A DNA stretch of 20,532 nucleotides from CAYLPU01 sp964385635 (GTDB lineage Bacteria > Chloroflexota > Anaerolineae > B4-G1), in NCBI GenBank assembly GCA_964385635.1, contig CAYLPU010000092.1, forward strand, positions 1-20,532, written 5' to 3'. Of this stretch, positions 13,350 to 20,532 are shown in pieces (the stretch's first letter is position 1; every line of letters starts with the position of its first letter). Made by a program: the position numbers and the translations under genes. A model generated the notes under the pieces. That model was not told the DNA's origin, ran no database searches, and saw nothing but the letters and a program-made list of their open reading frames with translations.

Positions 13350-15151
13350 ATCTAGAGCAAACATCTAAACGTCTATGGCTACGCTATGTCGTTGCTATAG
13401 CCCTTATCGCTGCGGGCATTGGCCTGCGGATATGGCCGCTGGGCGGTCTGGGATTGCGCATTCCCTACGTGACGTTCTATCCGGCCGTGATGGCCGCCGC
13501 CATATATGGGGGGTTTAACGCCGGCTTGCTGTCAGCGGTTCTCTCGGTCCTGGTAGTCATATTCTGGACGCCCACTGGCCAACCCTTCGTCGATGATCCC
13601 GGTGATTACCTGGGCCTGGCTGTCTTCTTCGTGAACTGCACGATTGTCTCCGGCATAAGCGAGGCGATGCATCGCGCCCGGACACGCGCAACAGAGGCAA
13701 AGGAGCAGGCCGAAGCGGCCAACCGGGCCAAAAGCGTATTCCTGGCCAACATGAGCCATGAACTGCGCACGCCGCTCAATGCGATCCTCGGATTCTCCAA
13801 TCTGATGAGGGAGGCCCCGGATGTCACTGCGGAGCAGGTGGAGGATTTGAACATCATTTGCAGCAGTGGCGAACACCTGTTGAATCTTATCAACAACGTG
13901 TTGGACATCTCCAAGATCGAGGCCGGCCATATAGTGAGCGAGGATGCCCATATCAATCTGGACCGGTTCCTGCGTGAAATCGAAACATTAATGTCTGTGC
14001 AAGTAGCGAAGAAAGGGCTGGTCTTCGCCATGGAGCTGTCCCCGGATCTCCCCCGGGATATCACAGTTGACTCGGGCAAGTTACGCCAGGTGCTGATCAA
14101 TCTGATCGGAAACGCCGTCAAGTTCACCGCGAGCGGCGGGGTGTCCCTGCGGGCCGAGGTCGCAAAACGGGAGTCGCCGCAGTTGGCCCGATTGCGTTTC
14201 GAGGTGGAAGATACCGGCATCGGCATTCACGAGGATGATAGGGAGATCATCTTCTCCCCCTTCGAGCAAAAGATTGACCAGCCGCTTGCGGAAACCGGAA
14301 CCGGACTGGGACTGACCATAAGCAAGCAGTATGTCGAATTCATGGGCGGGCAAATTGGCGTTACCAGCGAGCCGGGCACAGGCTCGGCATTTCACTTCGA
14401 GATTCCGGTAGAGGTGCTCCCGCCGTCCGAGGATATTTCCACCGTGCTGCAGCACAAACGCGTCACGGGGCTCCACTGCGAGAGTACTCTCGTGGCAGGC
14501 GCAGAGGGGCAAGGACACTATCGTCTCCTCATTACTGAAGACAAACTGGAGAATCGGTTGCTCCTGCGCAAGATGCTTGAGCCGCTGGGCTTTGAACTTC
14601 GCGAAGCGGTCAATGGACAGGAGGCGGTGGCGCTATTCGAACAGTGGCGCCCTCACCTGGTCTGGATGGACATCCGCATGCCGGTAATGAACGGGCTGGA
14701 GGCGACCCGGCGCATCAGGGAAAGCGAGGCCGGCGCCCAAACCAGGATCGTCGCCCTCACGGCCCACGCTCTGGAAGAGGAGCGGCGCGAGATTCTGGAG
14801 GCGGGTTGCGATGATTTCATACGCAAACCCTACCGGGATACGGAGATCTTTGAAGCCCTGGCAAAACACCTGGGTGTGCGTTTCCTGTACGCCGAGGAAC
14901 AACCGCCGGCTGCTGGTGCCGGGGAGGAGGAGTTGGACGTGGCGCAACTGAAGGATCTGCCTCCGGCTTTGATCTATGAATTACGGGAGGCCGCAGTACT
15001 GTTGGATGATCAGAACTGCCTCAGGGTAGCCGGGATGATTAGCGATCATAATTATGAACTGGGCGAGCGTTTGCGCTGCATGGTGGAAAACTTGCAGTAC
15101 AGAGAAATGCTAACGGTTTTGGATAACTTGACCAGGGAGGAATCAAAATGA
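13346..15151 (+). CDS. Hybrid sensor histidine kinase (DUF4118-HisKA-HATPase-REC)
   Basis: A 601-residue membrane kinase. Hydrophobic helices from about 12 to 105 resemble the DUF4118 region of KdpD-like sensors, then a short coiled coil. HisKA has phospho-acceptor H138 in SHELRTP; the ATPase has NLIGNAVKFT, DTGIGI and GTGLGL. A receiver follows, with acidic ED at its start, D442 in WMDIRMP and the IRKPY lysine. About 70 residues of helical tail end the protein; it is not a clear Hpt domain. The start at 13346 overlaps the RNase H stop by ATGA and is preceded by GGGAGAGGGAGAGG; a longer frame back to 13088 runs inside the RNase H gene. The stop overlaps the next gene by ATGA. DUF4118 proteins sense varied cues, unknown here. 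Confidence 0.9.
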   Translation: MNLEQTSKRLWLRYVVAIALIAAGIGLRIWPLGGLGLRIPYVTFYPAVMAAAIYGGFNAGLLSAVLSVLVVIFWTPTGQPFVDDPGDYLGLAVFFVNCTIVSGISEAMHRARTRATEAKEQAEAANRAKSVFLANMSHELRTPLNAILGFSNLMREAPDVTAEQVEDLNIICSSGEHLLNLINNVLDISKIEAGHIVSEDAHINLDRFLREIETLMSVQVAKKGLVFAMELSPDLPRDITVDSGKLRQVLINLIGNAVKFTASGGVSLRAEVAKRESPQLARLRFEVEDTGIGIHEDDREIIFSPFEQKIDQPLAETGTGLGLTISKQYVEFMGGQIGVTSEPGTGSAFHFEIPVEVLPPSEDISTVLQHKRVTGLHCESTLVAGAEGQGHYRLLITEDKLENRLLLRKMLEPLGFELREAVNGQEAVALFEQWRPHLVWMDIRMPVMNGLEATRRIRESEAGAQTRIVALTAHALEEERREILEAGCDDFIRKPYRDTEIFEALAKHLGVRFLYAEEQPPAAGAGEEELDVAQLKDLPPALIYELREAAVLLDDQNCLRVAGMISDHNYELGERLRCMVENLQYREMLTVLDNLTREESK

Positions 15152-17451
15152 GCGACGTCAATACACATCACTTTCCCCACGGGGATATTCTGGTCGTTGA
15201 CGATACCAGATCCGACCTCAAGTTACTGTCGGGCATCCTGAGGAAGGCCGGCTACAAGGTACGGCCTGCCAGCGATGGCGAACTGGCCCTGCGCAGTGTG
15301 CGGGCCAGGTTACCTGCGCTGATCCTGCTGGACATCAATATGCCTGACCTGGACGGCTACGAGGTCTGCCGCCGTTTGAAGGATGCTAGAGATACGCGGG
15401 ATATTCCGGTGATCTTTATCAGCGCCAGGACCAGTCCCCTGGACAAGGTCAAGGCTTTCGGCCTTGGTGGTGTAGATTACATTTCCAAGCCGTTTGAACC
15501 GGACGAGGTATTGGCCCGCGTCGCAACGCACCTGGCCCTATGGAAGGCGCAGAAGGAAGTTGAGGAAAAGAACCTGCAACTCCAACAAGAGATCGCCGAG
15601 CGCAGGCGGGCGGAGGAGAAGATAAAATCGGAAAGAGACAAGTTGCGAGCCCTTACGGATGGGTTAGCTCGTACAGGAATTGGTATTGATATTGTCGGGA
15701 TGGATTATGAGATCCTATTTCAAAACCAAGTTTTGCAGGAAAAGTTTGGTGACATCACTGGAAAACTGTGTTATGAAGAATACATGGGACTAAAGAACCC
15801 CTGTGATTTCTGCCCTATGACAGAAGCGATAAAGAGTGGTAAGGTAGAGGGTGTTGAATTGACAGGCACAGACGGACGCAACTATGAACTATCTTCAGCT
15901 CCACTGCCAAATCCAGATGGAACTGTTGATAAAGCAATTGAAGTCGTTAGGGACATCACCGAGCGCAAGCAAGCAGAGAAGAGAATAGCGCACCTCAACG
16001 CCGTGCTGCGCGCCATCCGCAACGTCAATCAACTCATCACCAGGGAAAAGGACCGCGACCGGCTGCTTCAGGGGGCTTGCGAGAGCCTGATTGAGACTCG
16101 CGGCTATCATAACGCCTGGATCGCTCTGTTGGATGAGACGGGAGGATTGGTGACGAGCGCCGAAGCGGGCCTGGGCGAGGATTTCTCGGCGCTGGTTGAG
16201 CAGTTGAAGCGCGGCGAGTTGACCGCTTGCGGGCGGAACGCGCTGGCGCAACAAGACGTCGTGGTAGTCAAAGACCCCCTATCCACCTGCGCCGACTGTC
16301 CTCTGGCAACCAAGTACGGCGGCAGGGGGGCGATGACCGTCCGGCTGGAACACGGCGGAAAAGTCTACGGCCTGCTGACAGTCTCCGTCTCCGCCGGTTT
16401 TGTTGCAGACGAGGAGGAGCACTACTTGCTCAAAGAGGTTGCCAGAGACATCGCCCTCGCCCTGCACACCATCGAACTGGAGGAGGAGCGCAAGCGGGCG
16501 GAGGAGGCGCTGCGCATAAGTGAGGCCGTTTTGGATGCGTTTTTCAGAGAATCCCCTGTCGGTATGAATCTCATTGATGGCCAACTCCGCTACGTGAGAG
16601 TCAATCGCCTGGCGCAGGAGAGGATTGGATTGAGTTTGGAGGAGATCGTCGGAAAACCTATTCATGAGGTCATACCGGAATTTGCAGGTGAGATTGTGCC
16701 GGGACTCAGAAAAGTCCTGGAGACTGGTCAGCCGGAGTTGGGCATCGAAGTGAGCGGAGAACTACCGAGCAAGCCAGGTGTAACCACGCATTGGTTATCT
16801 TACCACTTTCCGATCACAATGCCAGATGGAAGAATCTGGGGCATCGGGGTGATCGCCAATGACATCACCGAGCGCAAGCGGGCGGAGGAGACACTGCGGG
16901 AGAGCGAGGAGAAATATCGCTCATTAGTATCTAACATCAATGATCTAGTTATGGAGGTTGACTCCGAGGGTAATTTCACCTATGTAAGTTCACAGATATT
17001 CGATATGTTTGGTTACACGCAGGAAGAATCGATAGGACTTGCCGCTTTTGATTTCGTGCATCCGGATGATATCGAAAGATGCATGAAAGCCATGGGGACT
17101 ATGGACGAGGCAAAGCACCTTGAATACCGCTCAAGGCACAAGGATGGGCATTATGTCCATGTTTCGACTTCAGGTAGGATCATCTCCGATGGAGTCGGTG
17201 GATTCAAGATTGTCTCGGTCTTGAGGGACATCACCGAGCAGGTGCGGGCGGAGGAGGCGCTGCGGGAGAGGATGGAGCAGGTGGAAAGGTTAAATGAATT
17301 GCTTGTGGGAAGAGAACGTCGTATGATCGAACTCAAAAGAGAAATAAACTTGCTCCTTGAGAAACTGGGACAGCCCCCGAAATATGAGGTCCCTGAGCAG
17401 GTTAAAGAGTTGAGAGAAGATTTGAAGACGAAACTGGGGGGGAGTGTCTGA
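15148..17451 (+). CDS. REC-PAS-GAF-PAS-PAS signalling protein without output domain
   Basis: A 767-residue soluble protein. The receiver (about 12-128) has DD18-19, D62 in LLDINMP and K114. Next come PAS 1 (about 170-272), GAF (about 290-440), PAS 2 (about 455-575) and PAS 3 (about 590-705), joined by coiled-coil linkers of the DITERKRAEE type. It ends in a coiled coil (RRMIELKREINLLLEKLGQP) with no kinase, cyclase or DNA-binding domain. PAS 1 has CDFC (C219, C222; also C208) and the GAF has CADC (C381, C384), possible metal or redox sites. AGGGAGG lies 7 bp before the start, which overlaps the kinase stop. It probably accepts phosphate from that kinase. Base composition differs sharply between its domains. 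Confidence 0.88.
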   Translation: MSDVNTHHFPHGDILVVDDTRSDLKLLSGILRKAGYKVRPASDGELALRSVRARLPALILLDINMPDLDGYEVCRRLKDARDTRDIPVIFISARTSPLDKVKAFGLGGVDYISKPFEPDEVLARVATHLALWKAQKEVEEKNLQLQQEIAERRRAEEKIKSERDKLRALTDGLARTGIGIDIVGMDYEILFQNQVLQEKFGDITGKLCYEEYMGLKNPCDFCPMTEAIKSGKVEGVELTGTDGRNYELSSAPLPNPDGTVDKAIEVVRDITERKQAEKRIAHLNAVLRAIRNVNQLITREKDRDRLLQGACESLIETRGYHNAWIALLDETGGLVTSAEAGLGEDFSALVEQLKRGELTACGRNALAQQDVVVVKDPLSTCADCPLATKYGGRGAMTVRLEHGGKVYGLLTVSVSAGFVADEEEHYLLKEVARDIALALHTIELEEERKRAEEALRISEAVLDAFFRESPVGMNLIDGQLRYVRVNRLAQERIGLSLEEIVGKPIHEVIPEFAGEIVPGLRKVLETGQPELGIEVSGELPSKPGVTTHWLSYHFPITMPDGRIWGIGVIANDITERKRAEETLRESEEKYRSLVSNINDLVMEVDSEGNFTYVSSQIFDMFGYTQEESIGLAAFDFVHPDDIERCMKAMGTMDEAKHLEYRSRHKDGHYVHVSTSGRIISDGVGGFKIVSVLRDITEQVRAEEALRERMEQVERLNELLVGRERRMIELKREINLLLEKLGQPPKYEVPEQVKELREDLKTKLGGSV

Positions 17452-17513
17452 TTGCGAACTACCCGATTGCGGATTCCGGAACGACAGTCCGAAGTGGGGC
17501 AGGAGGTATGGTT

Positions 17514-19604
17514 ATGAGGAGGACAATAGTTGTTGTTCTTCTAGGGATGTTCTTGTCAACAAGCATTGTCGGCTGTTCGACCGTTGAGGTTGAACCGGAG
17601 GTGCCACCAGCGTCACCTGTGACAGCGAGCCCAACACGCGTTGGCAAACCGCGGCGTGGCGGAACACTTGTAATCTCCTATGGTGGAGGCACGCCGAGGC
17701 ACTTCAATCCGGCGTTGGTGTCGGGCACTTCGACCGCCATAGTCGGCACGCAGATCTTTGCCAGTCCCCTGCGTTATGATGAGAACTGGAACCCGCAGCC
17801 CTATCTGGCGGAAAGCTGGGAGGTTTCGGAGGACGGCCTGGCCGTGACCCTGCACCTGGTCGAAGGAGCGACCTTTCACGACGGTCAGCCCATCACCTCA
17901 GAGGACGTGGCTTTCTCCGTGATGACGGTCAAGGAATACCACCCGTTCAAACCCATGTTTGCTCCGGTGGAAAAGGTGGACACGCCCGATCCGTACACGG
18001 CAGTGATCCGACTGTCCCGTCCCCACCCGGCCATCCTGCTGGCCATGTCGCCCGCTCTGCTGCCCATCATTCCAAAGCACATCTACGGGGACGGTCAAGA
18101 CCTGCCAACCCATCCCGCCAACCTGGAGCCGGTCGGCTCCGGGCCGTTCAAACTCGTCGAACATGTCCCAGGGGAATCCATCGTGCTGGAGCGGTACGAG
18201 GACTACTTCATATCGGGGCGGCCCTATCTTGACGAGATCATCATCCGGCTGGAGACCGATGCAAATGCCCAGGTGATCGAACTGGAGCGCCAGGAAGCGC
18301 ACCTTGCGCCTGCTTTCGCCGAGCTTGATGGCCTCGACAGACTTAGCCAGAGTGAACACCTGGTCGTCACCCAGCGAGGCTACGAAGGAGTAGGTTCGAT
18401 TGTCTGGCTCGCGTTCAATCTCTTGCGTCCCCCGTTGGACGACAAGCGTGTCCGGCAGGCCATCGCCTACGCCGTTGATCCCGAGTTCATCATCCAGCAT
18501 TTGCATCAAGGCCGATCACGTCGCGCCAACAGCCCCATCTCGCCGGCCAGCCCTTTCTACGACCCCAATGTTCCCACATACAAAGTTGACCTGGACAAGG
18601 CCAAGAAGCTGCTCGATGAGGCCGGGTATCCCGTCAAGTCCGACGGCACGCGCTTCTCTTTGTCGCTGGATTACATTCCGGTCATACCCAGCCAGCAGCG
18701 GGATGTCGCGTTGTATCTCAAGCGCCAACTGGGGGGCATCGGGATTGACGTGCAGGTTCCCAAATCAGAGAGCTTCCCGCAATGGGCCGAGCGCATCGGG
18801 AACTGGGACTTTGACATGACAATGGATTCGGTATACAACTGGGGGGACCCGGTGATCGGCGTGCACCGGACGTATTTGTGCGACAACATTCGACAGGGTG
18901 TGGTCTGGTCGAATACGCAAAACTACTGCAACCCGAGGGTGGATGAGATCTTGCATCAGGCTGAGATCGAATTGGACGAAAACAGGCGGAAGGCGCTGTA
19001 TAGCGAGTTCCAGCAGATCCTCACGGACGAGCTCCCGATCGTGTGGATCAACGTCCTGCCATTCTACACCGTCTACCACACCGGGCTGGGGAATCCACCC
19101 CTTTCCATCTGGGGCGTCCACGCTCCGCTGGACGAGCTTTATTGGGCAGAACCACCGGAAAGGGCGTATGCTTCAGTCCCAACGCTTGAAGGTGAAACTT
19201 CCCCGGTCAAAGAAGCCGGGGGGCGGGCCATTGCGCTCCTGCAGGAAGTTGGACTGTACGAAGCTCGTGAGGTGTTCCGCGACCCAACTCAGGGTTTTCT
19301 CGAGCTCGAAGGGCCTGGTCTGCACGTCATCGGCTTCACCCGCGAAGGAATCGTATTCCTTGACAATTCTGGCCAAGTGAAGCCGGGGATGGACATCAGT
19401 GGCATCCTCGATCTTGAGGGAAATAAGCTGCTGCCCCTGTTCTTGGAGGCTGCTGAAGGCAAGAACGGCGGTCACGTCAGTTCCCAAGGCGTCTGGCCGG
19501 ACCCGACGACCCACGAAGTCGGCCCCATGTCGGCCTGGTGCGGCATGCTCAGCGAGGAAGACGTGATCTGCGCGCTGGAGTGGGAGCAAGGAGGCGGACA
19601 ATGA
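17514..19604 (+). CDS. Lipoprotein: family-5 solute-binding domain fused to Cache-like domain
   Basis: A 696-residue exported lipoprotein. The signal peptide ends in a lipobox-like SIVGC about residue 21, then a Pro-rich linker. Residues about 50-540 are a peptide/nickel-type binding protein (SBP_bac_5): RRGGTLVISYGGG, LAESWEVSEDG, FHDGQPITSEDVAFS, VGSGPFKL, DDKRVRQAIAYAVD. The last 130 or so residues (from VKEAGGRAIALLQEVG) resemble a single Cache domain, including FTREGIVFLDNSGQVKPGMDIS and WPDPTTHEVGPM. No permease or ATPase gene is adjacent; instead the stop overlaps a HAMP sensor by ATGA, so it probably detects rather than imports its ligand. ATG 17508 abuts AGGAGG (17501-17506), whereas 17514 has 7 bp spacing and is preferred. 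It starts 62 bp after the REC-PAS gene. Confidence 0.85.
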   Translation: MRRTIVVVLLGMFLSTSIVGCSTVEVEPEVPPASPVTASPTRVGKPRRGGTLVISYGGGTPRHFNPALVSGTSTAIVGTQIFASPLRYDENWNPQPYLAESWEVSEDGLAVTLHLVEGATFHDGQPITSEDVAFSVMTVKEYHPFKPMFAPVEKVDTPDPYTAVIRLSRPHPAILLAMSPALLPIIPKHIYGDGQDLPTHPANLEPVGSGPFKLVEHVPGESIVLERYEDYFISGRPYLDEIIIRLETDANAQVIELERQEAHLAPAFAELDGLDRLSQSEHLVVTQRGYEGVGSIVWLAFNLLRPPLDDKRVRQAIAYAVDPEFIIQHLHQGRSRRANSPISPASPFYDPNVPTYKVDLDKAKKLLDEAGYPVKSDGTRFSLSLDYIPVIPSQQRDVALYLKRQLGGIGIDVQVPKSESFPQWAERIGNWDFDMTMDSVYNWGDPVIGVHRTYLCDNIRQGVVWSNTQNYCNPRVDEILHQAEIELDENRRKALYSEFQQILTDELPIVWINVLPFYTVYHTGLGNPPLSIWGVHAPLDELYWAEPPERAYASVPTLEGETSPVKEAGGRAIALLQEVGLYEAREVFRDPTQGFLELEGPGLHVIGFTREGIVFLDNSGQVKPGMDISGILDLEGNKLLPLFLEAAEGKNGGHVSSQGVWPDPTTHEVGPMSAWCGMLSEEDVICALEWEQGGGQ

Positions 19605-20532
19605 GATTCTTTCGAGATACCTCGATCAGGTTCAAAGTGCTGATCCCGCCAGCCATTTTAATACTGGCGCTCGGGATCGTGGCCTTGCTGGCACTCTATG
19701 GGCTGAATGTACAACACGCAGCGCTCAGCGAGGTATACGAGATCGCCCTGGATAAGATCACGCTGATTGATGAGTTCATCGTCCTGAGTGAACAGGTACA
19801 GTCCGATGTGTTCCGCATTGCCGTGCTGCAATTTATGGATCTGCCAGGAGAAGAAATCCAGCCCATCCACGAGCGTCTGGAGCAAGGGGTGAACGACCTG
19901 AACATCATCTACGGAGAGATTCTGGCGAAATGGGAATTGGATGAGACGGAACGATCCATCCTGGAGCGGATGAAAGGGGCTATGGATGCTTTCAGACAGC
20001 AAGCACTACAAGCCACTGCGGTGGTTGCTGATAACCCGTCCTTCGGCATCCTCCTGGTGCGCTCATCCACTGTTCCCTTTGCCGAATTCCGCGACACGCT
20101 CACGGAATTTCGAGACTACCAGCAGGCAAAGATCGTCCGCGTTGAGACCGAATCTTATCAAAGAGCTAGAAAGGTCAGCACAGCCATCATTGGCGTCGTG
20201 TTCTTGCTTGCGCTAACTGGGATAGCAGCCACGGTGCTGATCAGCACCCGCTGGATCTCGCGTCCTATGCTCTCAATGGCGGCTTTGATGCGCCGTCTGG
20301 CAGAGGGCGACCTAACCATAGAGGTTGGTGATGTCGAACGGCGGGACGAGATCGGGGCGATGGCCCGGGCCGTGGGAGTGTTTCGGAACAACGCCATTGA
20401 GAAGGCTCAAGTGGATGAGGCGCTGCGAAAGGCTTATGAGGAAATCCTGATGAGACAGGAAGCAGCGTTGAACGTCACAGAGGACCTTAAGATCGAGATG
20501 ATAGGCCGCGCGACAGATAACGCCAGGCAGAG
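19601..20532 (+). CDS. HAMP membrane sensor, partial at right edge
   Basis: An open frame of 310 codons running off the window. It begins with ATG overlapping the previous stop (ATGA) and AAGGAGG just upstream. A first membrane helix (about 12-34) is followed by an extracytoplasmic helical domain of about 155 residues, of the four-helix-bundle type seen in chemoreceptors and kinases. A second helix (about 192-214) and a HAMP domain follow (RWISRPMLSMAALMRRLAEGDLT, then DEIGAMARAVGVFRNN). After that comes a coiled coil. The output domain is beyond the edge: histidine kinase, methyl-accepting or cyclase outputs are all possible. Its helical sensor and the neighbouring lipoprotein fit a model in which the lipoprotein delivers the signal. 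Confidence 0.85.
   Translation, partial: MRFFRDTSIRFKVLIPPAILILALGIVALLALYGLNVQHAALSEVYEIALDKITLIDEFIVLSEQVQSDVFRIAVLQFMDLPGEEIQPIHERLEQGVNDLNIIYGEILAKWELDETERSILERMKGAMDAFRQQALQATAVVADNPSFGILLVRSSTVPFAEFRDTLTEFRDYQQAKIVRVETESYQRARKVSTAIIGVVFLLALTGIAATVLISTRWISRPMLSMAALMRRLAEGDLTIEVGDVERRDEIGAMARAVGVFRNNAIEKAQVDEALRKAYEEILMRQEAALNVTEDLKIEMIGRATDNARQ

Noticed and set aside
17508..17513. ATG 17508 as start of the solute-binding lipoprotein
   Set aside because: Only one base separates it from AGGAGG; the in-frame ATG at 17514 has normal spacing and still gives a full signal peptide.
19601..20532. Calling the last gene a methyl-accepting chemotaxis protein
   Set aside because: The four-helix sensor and HAMP are shared with kinases and other outputs, and the signalling domain is outside the window.

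Overview
The window looks like chromosomal DNA of a GC-rich, free-living bacterium carrying many small palindromic repeats. Gene content (NB-ARC/TPR STAND ATPase, SsnA-type amidohydrolase, split glycine dehydrogenase gcvPA/gcvPB, COG3199 kinase, modular REC/PAS/GAF proteins, family-5 solute-binding lipoprotein) together with AGACCTGACAGG-type palindromes suggests Chloroflexota. That is an inference; there is no rRNA or other marker gene to prove it.

Layout. (1) Positions 1-4308 lie mainly on the minus strand: an NB-ARC/TPR gene broken by a 121-bp element with a 9-bp target duplication, a repeat-rich gap of about 450 bp, a CBS-CBS-ACT regulator with a clear promoter, and an ssnA-like amidohydrolase. 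(2) Positions 4346-4425 hold back-to-back promoters. (3) 4443-8830 on the plus strand is a tight run: AMIN-like lipoprotein, LysE-family exporter, gcvPA, gcvPB. A COG3199 ATP-NAD kinase-like gene (9078-10403) follows, with two repeat-derived insertions that keep its frame. (4) 10630-12214 holds two NAD-type short-chain dehydrogenases separated by a 34-bp palindrome. (5) From 12375 to the right edge is a signalling block: a tandem RNase H protein whose second domain is degenerate, a hybrid histidine kinase, a REC-PAS-GAF-PAS-PAS protein, a lipoprotein joining a peptide-binding (SBP5) domain to a Cache-like domain, and a HAMP sensor cut by the window end. Most neighbours in this block overlap by ATGA, so they are probably co-translated.

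How the genes may work together. gcvPA and gcvPB form the P-protein (glycine decarboxylase) without gcvH or gcvT nearby; LysE may export an amino acid and COG3199 may affect the NAD(P) pool. In the signalling block the lipoprotein plausibly binds a peptide-like ligand and passes the signal to the HAMP protein, while the hybrid kinase may phosphorylate the stand-alone REC-PAS protein. All wiring is inference.

The most unusual content is the repeats. One family with GTATC(N)TCTCAA-like ends occurs four times. One copy lies in frame inside the COG3199 gene, one supplies the last codons and stop of gcvPB, and one sits just upstream of the RNase H gene. Several copies have candidate 8-9 bp flanking duplications, which points to small non-autonomous mobile elements that shape coding sequence.
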